Assembly: GCA_946800325.1 (NCBI GenBank)
Contig: OX326958.1
Span: 3,172,001 to 3,236,000 of the forward strand
Direction of reading: 5' to 3'
Length of the DNA: 64,000 nucleotides
Origin: Luzula sylvatica
Lineage: Eukaryota > Streptophyta > Magnoliopsida > Poales > Juncaceae
The notes beneath the pieces were generated by a model, which made no database searches, had not been told where the DNA came from, and worked only from the letters and a program-made list of their open reading frames with translations. Below are positions 24,680 to 36,944 of this stretch, in pieces. Position numbers and translations under genes: made by a program. Numbering within the stretch: position 1 is the first letter of the stretch; each line of letters opens with the position of its first letter.

Positions 24680-27155
24680 CGTGTTTTTAGATCATTTGTA
24701 TCGTATCTTTTACTACATAACTTTTCACCAAATTTCTCAAACACTAAGAAAGTTTGTTTTTCGATTCAAAACACGATTTTGACGCTTTGAGGAGTTCAAA
24801 TAACGTGTTTTTAGATCATTTGTATCGTATCTTTTAGTACATAAGTTTTCACCAAATTTCACACACTGAGAAAGTTTGTTTTTCGATTCAATGCAAGATT
24901 TTAACGCTTTGAGGAGTTCAAATAACGTGTTTTTAGATCATTTGTATCGTATCTTTTAGTACATTAGTTTTCACCAAATTTTACAAACACTAAGAAATTT
25001 CGTTTTTCGATTCAAAACACACTTTTAACGCTTTGAGGAGTTCAAATAACGTGTTTTTATATCATATGTACCATATCTTTTACTACATAACTTTTCACCA
25101 AATTTCACAAACACTAAGAAAGTTTGTTTTTCGATTCAAAACAAGATTTTGACGCTTTGAGGAGTTCAAATAACGTGTTTTTATATCATTTGTATCGTAT
25201 CTTTTGCTGCATAACTTTTCACCAAATTTCACAAACACTAAGAAAGTTTGTTTTTCGATTCAAAACAGGATTTTAACGCTTTGAGGAGTTCAAATAACAT
25301 GTTTTTAGATCATTTGTATCATATCTTTTACTACATAAGTTTTCACCAAATTTTACAAACACTAAGAAAGTTTGTTTTTCGATTCAAAACAAGATTTTAA
25401 CGCTTTGAGGAGTACGAATAACGTGTTTTTAGATCATTTGTATCGTATCTTTTACTACATAACTTTTCACCAAATTTTACAAACACTAAGAAAGTTTGTT
25501 TTTCGATTCAAAACAAGATTTTAACGCTTTGAGGAGTTCAAATAACGTGTTTTTAGATCATTCGTCGAATCTTTTGCTACATAACTTTTCACCAAATTTC
25601 ACAAACACTAAGAAAGTTTGTTTTTCGATTCAAAACAGGATTTTAACGCTTTGAGGAGTTCAAATAACATGTTTTTAGATCATTCGTATCGTATCTTTTA
25701 CTACATAACTTTTCACCAAATTTTACAAACACAAAGAAAGTTTGTTTTTCGATTCAAAACAAGATTTTAACGCTTTGAGGAGTTCGAATAACATGTTTTT
25801 AGATCATTTGTATCGTATCTTTTACTACATAAATTTTCACCAAATTTTACAAAGACTAAGAAAGTTTGTTTTTCGATTCAAAATAAGATTTTAACGCTTT
25901 GAGGAGTTCAAATAATGTGTTTTTAGATCATTTGTATCGTATCTTTTACTACATAACTTTTCACCAAATTTTACAAACACTAAGAAAGTTTGTTTTTCGA
26001 TTCAAAACAAGATTTTAACGCTTTGAGGAGTTCGAATAACGTGTTTTTAGATCATTTGTACCGTATCTTTTACTATATAACTTTTCACCAAATCTCACAA
26101 ACACTAAGAAAGTTTGTTTTTCGATTCACAACAAGATTTTAACGCTTTGAGGAGTTCAAATAACGTGTTTTTAGATCATTCGTATCGTATCTTTTGCTGC
26201 ATAACTTTTCACCAAATTTCACAAACACTAAGAAAGTTTGTTTTTCGATTCAAAACAGGATTTTAACGCTTTGAGGAGTTCAAATAACATGTTTTTAGAT
26301 CATTTGTATCGTATCTTTTCCTACATAACTTTTCACCAAATTTTACAAAAACTAAGAAAGTTTGTTTTTCAATTCAAAACACACTTTTAACGCTTTGAGG
26401 AGTTCAAATAACGTGTTTTTATATCATTTGTATCGTATCTTTTACTACATAACTTTTCACCAAATTCCACAAACACTAATAAAGTTTGTTTTTCGATTCA
26501 AAACAAGATTTTAACGCTTTGAGGAGTTCAAATAACGTGTTTTTAGATCATTTGTATTGTATCTTTTACTACATAACTTTTCACCAAATTTTACAAAGAC
26601 TAAGAAAGTTTGTTTTTCGATTCAAAACAAGCTTTTAACGCTTTGAGGAGTTCAAATAACGTGTTTTTAGATCATTTGTATCGTATCTTTTACTATATAA
26701 CTTTTCACCAAATTTCACAAACACTAAGAAAGTGTGTTTTTCGATTCAAAACAAGATTTTAACGCTTTGAGGAGTTCAAATAACGTGTTTTTAGATCATT
26801 TGTATCGTATCTTTTGCTACATAAGTTTTCACAAAATTTCACAAACAGTAATAAAGTTTGTTTTTCGATTCAAAACAAGATTTTAACGCTTTGAGGAGTT
26901 CAAATAACGTGTTTTTAGATCATTTGTATCGTATCTTTCGCTACATAACTTTTCACCAAATTTTACAAAAACTAAGAAAGTTTGTTTTTCGATTCAAAAC
27001 ACAATTTTAACGCTTTGAGGAGTTCAAATAACGTGTTTTTATATCATTTGTATCGTATCTTTTACTACATAACTTTTCACCAAATTCCACAAACACTAAT
27101 AAAGTTTGTTTTTCGATTCAAAACAAGATTTTAACGCTTTGAGGAGTTCAAATAA
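24680..27155. repeat. 20-mer higher-order unit (2476 bp) with K-to-X block
   Basis: The order is K L M N O P Q R S T U V W X/D E A B C D E. The length is 20 x 124 - 4 because L and R each lack 2 nt. TCTCAAAC at 24735 recurs at 27211. The fourteenth monomer, from 26288, begins as X (CATG, TTTTCCTAC) and ends as D (ACAAAAAC, ACACACTTTT), a fusion that returns the block to E A B C D E. Confidence 0.9.
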
Positions 27156-28887
27156 CGTGTTTTTAGATCATTTGTATCGTATCTTTTACTACATAACTTT
27201 TCACCAAATTTCTCAAACACTAAGAAAGTTTGTTTTTCGATTCAAAACACGATTTTGACGCTTTGAGGAGTTCAAATAACGTGTTTTTAGATCATTTGTA
27301 TCGTATCTTTTAGTACATAAGTTTTCACCAAATTTCACACACTGAGAAAGTTTGTTTTTCGATTCAATGCAAGATTTTAACGCTTTGAGGAGTTCAAATA
27401 ACGTGTTTTTAGATCATTTGTATCGTATCTTTTAGTACATTAGTTTTCACCAAATTTTACAAACACTAAGAAATTTCGTTTTTCGATTCAAAACACACTT
27501 TTAACGCTTTGAGGAGTTCAAATAACGTGTTTTTATATCATATGTACCATATCTTTTACTACATAACTTTTCACCAAATTTCACAAACACTAAGAAAGTT
27601 TGTTTTTCGATTCAAAACAAGATTTTAACGCTTTGAGGAGTTCAAATAACGTGTTTTTATATCATTTGTATCGTATCTTTTGCTGCATAACTTTTCACCA
27701 AATTTCACAAACACTAAGAAAGTTTGTTTTTCGATTCAAAACAGGATTTTAACGCTTTGAGGAGTTCAAATAACATGTTTTTAGATCATTTGTATCATAT
27801 CTTTTACTACATAACTTTTCACCAAATTTTACAAACACTAAGAAAGTTTGTTTTTCGATTCAAAACAAGATTTTAACGCTTTGAGGAGTACGAATAACGT
27901 GTTTTTAGATCATTTGTATCGTATCTTTTACTACATAACTTTTCACCAAATTATACAAACACTAAGAAAGTTTGTTTTTCGATTCAAAACAAGATTTTAA
28001 CGCTTTGAGGAGTTCAAATAACGTGTTTTTAGATCATTCGTCGAATCTTTTGCTACATAACTTTTCACCAAATTTCACAAACACTAAGAAAGTTTGTTTT
28101 TCGATTCAAAACAGGATTTTAACGCTTTGAGGAGTTCAAATAACATGTTTTTAGATCATTCGTATCGTATCTTTTACTACAGAACTTTTCACCAAATTTT
28201 ACAAACACAAAGAAAGTTTGTTTTTCGATTCAAAACAAGATTTTAACGCTTTGAGGAGTTCGAATAACATGTTTTTAGATCATTTGTATCGTATCTTTTA
28301 CTACATAACTTTTCACCAAATTTTACAAAGACTAAGAAAGTTTGTTTTTCGATTCAAAATAAGATTTTAACGCTTTGAGGAGTTCAAATAATGTGTTTTT
28401 AGATCATTTGTATCGTATCTTTTACTACATAACTTTTCACCAAATTTTACAAACACTAAGAAAGTTTGTTTTTCGATTCAAAACAAGATTTTAACGCTTT
28501 GAGGAGTTCGAATAACGTGTTTTTAGATCATTTGTACCGTATCTTTTACTATATAACTTTTCACCAAATCTCACAAACACTAAGAAAGTTTGTTTTTCGA
28601 TTCACAACAAGATTTTAACGCTTTGAGGAGTTCAAATAACGTGTTTTTAGATCATTCGTATCGTATCTTTTGCTGCATAACTTTTCACCAAATTTCACAA
28701 ACACTAAGAAAGTTTGTTTTTCGATTCAAAACAGGATTTTAACGCTTTGAGGAGTTCAAATAACATGTTTTTAGATCATTTGTATCGTATCTTTTACTAC
28801 ATAACTTTTCACCAAATTTTACAAACACTAAGAAAGTTTGTTTTTCGATTCAAAACAAGATTTTAACGCTTTGAGGAGTTCGAATAA
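27156..28887. repeat. K-to-X block, copy 2 (1732 bp)
   Basis: Fourteen monomers, K to X, match 24680 onward and include both 2-nt deletions (CACACACTGAG near 27334; CATTCGTCGAATC near 28036). Differences from copy 1 include GATTTTAACG instead of GATTTTGACG in N near 27633, TACAGAAC near 28180, and an ordinary X monomer in place of the X/D fusion. It continues into irregular monomers instead of E A B C D E. Confidence 0.88.
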
Positions 28888-31800
28888 CGTGTTTTTAGAT
28901 CATTTGTATCGTATCTTTTACTACATAACTTTTCACCAAATTTTACAAAGACTAAGAAAGTTTGTTTTTCGATTAAAAAAAAAACATTTAACGCTTTGAG
29001 GAGTACCAATAACGCGTTTTTAGATCATTCGTATCGTATCTTTTGCTACATAACTTTTCACCAAATTTCACAAACACTAAGAAAGTTTGTTTTTCGATTC
29101 AAAACAGGATTTTAACGCTTTGAGGAGTTCAAATAACATGTTTTTAGATCATTTGTATCGTATCTTTTACTACATAACTTTTCACCAAATTTTACAAACA
29201 CTAAGAAAGTTTGTTTTTCGATTCAAAACAAGATTTTAACGCTTTGAGGAGTACGAATAACGTGTTTTTAGATCATTTGTATCGTATCTTTTACTACATA
29301 ACTTTTCACCAAATTTTACAAACACTAAGAAAGTTTGTTTTTCGATTCAAAACAAGATTTTAACGCTTTGAGGAGTTCGAATAACATGTTTTTAGATCAT
29401 TTGTATCGTATCTTTTACTACATAACTTTTCACCAAATTTTACAAAGACTAAGAAAGTTTGTTTTTCGATTCAAAACAAGATTTTAACGCTTTGAGGAGT
29501 TCAAATAACGTGTTTTTAGATCATTTGTATCGTATCTTTTACTACATAACTATTCACCAAATTTTACAAACACTAAGAAAGTTTGTTTTTCGATTCAAAA
29601 CAAGATTTTAACGCTTTGAGGAGTTCGAATAACGTGTTTTTAGATCATTTGTACTGTATCTTTTACTATATAACTTTTCACCAAATTTCACAAACACTAA
29701 GAAAGTTTGTTTTTCGATTCAAAACAAGATTTTAACGCTTTGAGGAGTTCGAATAACATGTTTTTAGATCATTTGTATCGTATCTTTTACTACATAACTT
29801 TTCACCAAATTTTACAAATACTAAGAAAGTTTGTTTTTCGATTCAAAACAAGATTTTAACGCTTTGAGGAGTTCGAATAACGTGTTTTTAGATCATTTGT
29901 ATCGTATCTTTTACTACATAACTTTTCACCAAATTTCACAAACACTAAGAAAGTTTGTTTTTCGATTCAAAACAAGATTTTAACGCTTTGAGTAGTTCAA
30001 ATAACATGTTTTTAGATAATTTGTTCCGTATCTTTTACTACATAACTTTTCACCAAATTTCACATACACTAAGAAAGTTTGTTTTTCGATTCAAAACAAG
30101 CTTTTAACGCTTCGAAGAGTACAAATAACGTGTTTTTAGATCATTCGTATCGTATCTTTTACTACATAACTTTTCACCAAATTTTACAAACACTAAGAAA
30201 GTTTGTTTTTCGATTCAAAACAAGATTTTAACGCTTTGAGGAGTTCGAATAACGTGTTTTTAGATCATTTGTATTGTATCTTTTACTACATAACTTTTCA
30301 CCAAATTTTACAAAGACTAAGAAAGTTTGTATTTCGATTCAAAACAAGCTTTTAACGCTTTGAGGAGTTAAAATGACGTGTTTTTAGATCATTTGTATCG
30401 TATCTTTTACTATATAACTTTTCACCAAATTTCACAAACACTAAGAAAGTATGTTTTTCGATTCAAAACAAGATTTTAACGTTTTGAGGAGTTCAAATAA
30501 CATGTTTTTAGATCATTTGTACCGTATCTTTTACTATATAACTTTTCACCAAATTTCACAAACACTAAGAAAGTTTGTTTTTCGATTCAAAACAAGATTT
30601 TAACGCTTTGAGGAGTTCAAATAACGTGTTTTTAGATCATTTGTATCGTATCTTTTACTACATAACTATTCACCAAATTTTACAAACACTAAGAAAGTTT
30701 GTTTTTCGATTCAAAACAAGATTTTAACGCTTTGAGGAGTTCGAATAACGTGTTTTTAGATCATTTGTATCGTATCTTTTACTACATAACTTTTCACCAA
30801 ATTTCACAAACACTAAGAAAGTTTGTTTTTCGATTCAAAACAAGATTTTAACGCTTTGAGTAGTTCAAATAACATGTTTTTAGATAATTTGTTCCGTATC
30901 TTTTACTACATAACTTTTCACCAAATTTCACAAACACTAAGAAAGTTTGTTTTTCGATTCAAAACAAGCTTTTAATGCTTCGAAGAGTACAAATAACGTG
31001 TTTTTAGATCATTCGTATCGTATCTTTTACTACATAACTTTTCACCAAATTTTACAAACACTAAGAAAGTTTGTTTTTCGATTCAAAACAAGATTTTAAC
31101 GCTTTGAGGAGTTCGAATAACGTGTTTTTAGATCATTTGTATTGTATCTTTTACTACATAACTTTTCACCAAATTTTACAAAGACTAAGAAAGTTTGTAT
31201 TTCGATTCAAAACAAGCTTTTAACGCTTTGAGGAGTTAAAATGACGTGTTTTTAGATCATTTGTATCGTATCTTTTACTATATAACTTTTCACCAAATTT
31301 CACAAACACTAAGAAAGTATGTTTTTCGATTCAAAACAAGATTTTAACGTTTTGAGGAGTTCAAATAACATGTTTTTAGATCATTTGTACCGTATCTTTT
31401 ACGACATAACTTTTCACCAAATTTCACAAACACTAAGAAAGTTTGTTTTTCGATTCAAAACAAGATTTTAACGCTTTGAGGAGTTCAAATAACGTGTTTT
31501 TAGATCATTTGTATCGTATATTTTACTACATAACTTTTCACCAAATTTTACAAAGACTAATAAAGTTTGTTTTTCGATTCAAAACAAGCTTTTAACGCTT
31601 TGAGGAGTTCAAATAACGTGTTTTTAGATCATTTGTATCGTATCTTTTACTATATAACATTTCACCAAATTTCACAAACACTAAGAAAGTTTGTTTTTCG
31701 ATTCAAAACAAGATTTTAACGCTTTGAGGAGTTCAAATAACATGTTTTTAGATCATTTGTTCCGTATCTTTTACTACCTAACTTTTCACCAAATTTCACA

Positions 31801-32236
31801 AACACTAAGAAAGTTTGTTTTTCGATTCAAAACAAGCTTTTAACGCTTTGAGGAGTTCAAATAACGTGTTTTTAGATCATTTGTATCGTATCTTTTACTA
31901 CATAAGTTTTCACCAAATTTCACAAACAGTAATAAAGTTTGTTTTTCGATTCAAAACAAGATTTTAACGCTTTGAGGAGTTCAAATAACGTGTTTTTAGA
32001 TCATTTGTATCGTATCTTTTACTACATAACTTTTCACCAAATTTCCCAAACACTAAGAAAGTTTGTTTTTCGATTCAAAACACACTTTTAACGCTTTGAT
32101 GAGTTCAAATAACGTGTTTTTATATCATTTGTATCGTATCTTTTACTGCATAACTTTTCACCAAATTTCACAAACACTAATAAAGTTTGTTTTTCGATTC
32201 AAAACAAGATTTTAACGCTTTGAGGAGTTCAAATAA
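28888..32236. repeat. Irregular satellite monomers with a 7-mer duplication
   Basis: Twenty-seven monomers have no continuous higher-order period. The first (28888-29012) is 125 bp because of an A10 tract. Two monomers have CTATTCACC (near 29550 and 30666). Three consecutive monomers at 31865-32236 look like diverged forms of C, D and E: C without the CACAAAATT change, D with TTTCCCAAAC, and E with ACTGCATAAC and TTTCAC. They may be older relatives of the common types. There are no genes here. Confidence 0.8.
29881..31492. repeat. 7-mer duplication (868 bp), second copy incomplete
   Basis: GAGTAGTTC recurs at 29990 and 30858, GATAATTTGTTCCG near 30016 and 30884, GTATTTCGATTC near 30330 and 31198, and GTTAAAATGACG near 30368 and 31236, each pair 868 bp apart. 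Copy 1 is 29881-30748. Copy 2 runs from 30749 and matches for about six monomers; its last matching monomer has ACGACATAAC where copy 1 has CTATATAAC. Confidence 0.85.
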
Positions 32237-33968
32237 CGTGTTTTTAGATCATTTGTATCGTATCTTTTACTACATAACTTTTCACCAAATTTCTCAAACA
32301 CTAAGAAAGTTTGTTTTTCGATTCAAAACACGATTTTGACGCTTTGAGGAGTTCAAATAACGTGTTTTTAGATCATTTGTATCGTATCTTTTAGTACATA
32401 AGTTTTCACCAAATTTCACACACTGAGAAAGTTTGTTTTTCGATTCAATGCAAGATTTTAACGCTTTGAGGAGTTCAAATAACGTGTTTTTAGATCATTT
32501 GTATCGTATCTTTTAGTACATTAGTTTTCACCAAATTTTACAAACACTAAGAAATTTCGTTTTTCGATTCAAAACACACTTTTAACGCTTTGAGGAGTTC
32601 AAATAACGTGTTTTTATATCATATGTACCATATCTTTTACTACATAACTTTTCACCAAATTTCACAAACACTAAGAAAGTTTGTTTTTCGATTCAAAACA
32701 AGATTTTAACGCTTTGAGGAGTTCAAATAACGTGTTTTTATATCATTTGTATCGTATCTTTTGCTGCATAACTTTTCACCAAATTTCACAAACACTAAGA
32801 AAGTTTGTTTTTCGATTCAAAACAGGATTTTAACGCTTTGAGGAGTTCAAATAACATGTTTTTAGATCATTTGTATCATATCTTTTACTACATAACTTTT
32901 CACCAAATTTTACAAACACTAAGAAAGTTTGTTTTTCGATTCAAAACAAGATTTTAACGCTTTGAGGAGTACGAATAACGTGTTTTTAGATCATTTGTAT
33001 CGTATCTTTTACTACATAACTTTTCACCAAATTTTACAAACACTAAGAAAGTTTGTTTTTCGATTCAAAACAAGATTTTAACGCTTTGAGGAGTTCAAAT
33101 AACGTGTTTTTAGATCATTCGTCGAATCTTTTGCTACATAACTTTTCACCAAATTTCACAAACACTAAGAAAGTTTGTTTTTCGATTCAAAACAGGATTT
33201 TAACGCTTTGAGGAGTTCAAATAACATGTTTTTAGATCATTCGTATCGTATCTTTTACTACATAACTTTTCACCAAATTTTACAAACACAAAGAAAGTTT
33301 GTTTTTCGATTCAAAACAAGATTTTAACGCTTTGAGGAGTTCGAATAACATGTTTTTAGATCATTTGTATCGTATCTTTTACTACATAACTTTTCACCAA
33401 ATTTTACAAAGACTAAGAAAGTTTGTTTTTCGATTCAAAATAAGATTTTAACGCTTTGAGGAGTTCAAATAATGTGTTTTTAGATCATTTGTATCGTATC
33501 TTTTACTACATAACTTTTCACCAAATTTTACAAACACTAAGAAAGTTTGTTTTTCGATTCAAAACAAGATTTTAACGCTTTGAGGAGTTCGAATAACGTG
33601 TTTTTAGATCATTTGTACCGTATCTTTTACTATATAACTTTTCACCAAATCTCACAAACACTAAGAAAGTTTGTTTTTCGATTCACAACAAGATTTTAAC
33701 GCTTTGAGGAGTTCAAATAACGTGTTTTTAGATCATTCGTATCGTATCTTTTGCTGCATAACTTTTCACCAAATTTCACAAACACTAAGAAAGTTTGTTT
33801 TTCGATTCAAAACAGGATTTTAACGCTTTGAGGAGTTCAAATAACATGTTTTTAGATCATTTGTATCGTATCTTTTACTACATAACTTTTCACCAAATTT
33901 TACAAACACTAAGAAAGTTTGTTTTTCGATTCAAAACAAGATTTTAACGCTTTGAGGAGTTCGAATAA
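32237..33968. repeat. K-to-X block, copy 3 (1732 bp)
   Basis: All fourteen monomers are present with both 2-nt deletions. TCTCAAAC lies at 32292, 5081 bp after copy 2. That distance equals 41 monomers, minus 4 nt for L and R, plus 1 nt for the A-tract monomer at 28888. It is bordered on the left by the older-looking C, D and E forms and on the right by the first 23-mer. Confidence 0.88.
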
Positions 33969-36820
33969 CGTGTTTTTAGATCATTTGTATCGTATCTTTT
34001 ACTACATAACTTTTCACCAAATTTTACAAAGACTAAGAAAGTTTGTTTTTCGATTCAAAACAAGATTTTAACGCTTTGAGGAGTTCAAATAACGTGTTTT
34101 TAGATCATTTGTATCGTATCTTTTGCTACATAAGTTTTCACAAAATTTCACAAACAGTAATAAAGTTTGTTTTTCGATTCAAAACAAGATTTTAACGCTT
34201 TGAGGAGTTCAAATAACGTGTTTTTAGATCATTTGTATCGTATCTTTTGCTACATAACTTTTCACCAAATTTTACAAAAACTAAGAAAGTTTGTTTTTCA
34301 ATTCAAAACACACTTTTAACGCTTTGAGGAGTTCAAATAACGTGTTTTTATATCATTTGTATCGTATCTTTTACTACATAACTTTTCACCAAATTCCACA
34401 AACACTAATAAAGTTTGTTTTTCGATTCAAAACAAGATTTTAACGCTTTGAGGAGTTCAAATAACGTGTTTTTAGATCATTTGTATTGTATCTTTTACTA
34501 CATAACTTTTCACCAAATTTTACAAAGACTAAGAAAGTTTGTTTTTCGATTCAAAACAAGCTTTTAACGCTTTGAGGAGTTCAAATAACGTGTTTTTAGA
34601 TCATTTGTATCGTATCTTTTACTATATAACTTTTCACCAAATTTCACAAACACTAAGAAAGTGTGTTTTTCGATTCAAAACAAGATTTTAACGCTTTGAG
34701 GAGTTCAAATAACGTGTTTTTAGATCATTTGTACTGTATCTTTTACTATATAACTTTTCACCAAATTTCACAAACACTAAGAAAGTTTGTTTTTCGATTC
34801 AAAACAAGATTTTAACGCTTTGAGGAGTTCGAATAACATGTTTTTAGATCATTTGTATCGTATCTTTTACTACATAACTTTTCACCAAATTTTACAAAGA
34901 CTAAGAAAGTTTGTTTTTCGATTCAAAAAAAACATTTAACGCTTTGAGGAGTACAAATAACGTGTTTTTAGATCATTCGTATCGTATCTTTTGCTACATA
35001 ACTTTTCACCAAATTTCACAAACACTAAGAAAGTTTGTTTTTCGATTCAAAACAGGATTTTAACGCTTTGAGGAGTTCAAATAACATGTTTTTAGATCAT
35101 TTGTATCGTATCTTTTACTACATAACTTTTCACCAAATTTTACAAACACTAAGAAAGTTTGTTTTTCGATTCAAAACAAGATTTTAACGCTTTGAGGAGT
35201 TCGAATAACATGTTTTTAGATCATTTGTATCGTATCTTTTACTACATAACTTTTCACCAAATTTTACAAAGACTAAGAAAGTTTGTTTTTCGATTCAAAA
35301 CAAGATTTTAACGCTTTGAGGAGTTCAAATAACGTGTTTTTAGATCATTTGTATCGTATCTTTTACTACATAACTATTCACCAAATTTTACAAACACTAA
35401 GAAAGTTTGTTTTTCGATTCAAAACAAGATTTTAACGCTTTGAGGAGTTCGAATAACGTGTTTTTAGATCATTTGTACTGTATCTTTTACTATATAACTT
35501 TTCACCAAATTTCACAAACACTAAGAAAGTTTGTTTTTCGATTCAAAACAAGATTTTAACGCTTTGAGGAGTTCGAATAACATGTTTTTAGATCATTTGT
35601 ATCGTATCTTTTACTACATAACTTTTCACCAAATTTTACAAATACTAAGAAAGTTTGTTTTTCGATTCAAAACAAGATTTTAACGCTTTGAGGAGTTCGA
35701 ATAACGTGTTTTTAGATCATTTGTATCGTATCTTTTACTACATAACTTTTCACCAAATTTCACAAACACTAAGAAAGTTTGTTTTTCGATTCAAAACAAG
35801 ATTTTAACGCTTTGAGTAGTTCAAATAACATGTTTTTAGATAATTTGTTCCGTATCTTTTACTACATAACTTTTCACCAAATTCCACAAACACTAATAAA
35901 GTTTGTTTTTCGATTCAAAACAAGATTTTAACGCTTTGAGGAGTTCGAATAACGTGTTTTTAGATCATTTGTATTGTATCTTTTACTACATAACTTTTCA
36001 CCAAATTTTACAAAGACTAAGAAAGTTTGTTTTTCGATTCAAAACAAGCTTTTAACGCTTTGAGGAGTTCAAATAACGTGTTTTTAGATCATTTGTATCG
36101 TATCTTTTACTATATAACTTTTCACCAAATTTCACAAACACTAAGAAAGTGTGTTTTTCGATTCAAAACAAGATTTTAACGCTTTGAGGAGTTCAAATAA
36201 CGTGTTTTTAGATCATTTGTATCGTATCTTTTGCTACATAAGTTTTCACAAAATTTCACAAACAGTAATAAAGTTTGTTTTTCGATTCAAAACAAGATTT
36301 TAACGCTTTGAGGAGTTCAAATAACGTGTTTTTAGATCATTTGTATCGTATCTTTTGCTACATAACTTTTCACCAAATTTTACAAAAACTAAGAAAGTTT
36401 GTTTTTCAATTCAAAACACACTTTTAACGCTTTGAGGAGTTCAAATAACGTGTTTTTATATCATTTGTATCGTATCTTTTACTACATAACTTTTCACCAA
36501 ATTCCACAAACACTAATAAAGTTTGTTTTTCGATTCAAAACAAGATTTTAACGCTTTGAGGAGTTCAAATAACGTGTTTTTAGATCATTTGTATTGTATC
36601 TTTTACTACATAACTTTTCACCAAATTTTACAAAGACTAAGAAAGTTTGTTTTTCGATTCAAAACAAGCTTTTAACGCTTTGAGGAGTTCAAATAACGTG
36701 TTTTTAGATCATTTGTATCGTATCTTTTACTATATAACTTTTCACCAAATTTCACAAACACTAAGAAAGTGTGTTTTTCGATTCAAAACATGATTTTAAC
36801 GCTTTGAGGAGTTCAAATAA
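33969..36820. repeat. 23-mer higher-order repeat, copy 1 (2852 bp)
   Basis: Landmarks recur at exactly +2852 (23 x 124): the GTAC of V-like monomers at 34731, the A8 tract near 34925, CTATTCACC near 35375, GAGTAGTTC near 35814, and AACATGATT near 36788. The unit starts with an F-like monomer followed by C D E A B, passes through X-, T- and V-like monomers, and ends A B C D E A B. It includes a monomer (35829) that begins with GATAATTTGTTCCG and ends as E. Confidence 0.9.
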
Positions 36821-36944
36821 CGTGTTTTTAGATCATTTGTATCGTATCTTTTGCTACATAAGTTTTCACAAAATTTTACAAAGACTAAGAAAGTTTGTTT
36901 TTCGATTCAAAACAAGATTTTAACGCTTTGAGGAGTTCAAATAA
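36821..36944 (+). repeat. Chimeric C/F monomer at the 23-mer junction
   Basis: The left half is C type (GCTACATAAG, CACAAAATT). The right half reads TTACAAAGAC, GAAAG and AACAAGATTT, matching the first monomer of the 23-mer at 33969. The switch lies between CACAAAATT and ACAAAGAC, within a few bases near 36875. This is the predicted product of unequal exchange between a C monomer and the F-like monomer 23 positions away, and it defines the duplication endpoint. Confidence 0.85.

Noticed and set aside
28960..28995. The A10 tract as a retroposon poly(A) tail
   Set aside because: It replaces existing monomer sequence with a net change of +1 nt, has no inserted element next to it and no target-site duplication, and related A8 versions occur at the same monomer position at 34837, 37689 and 41901.
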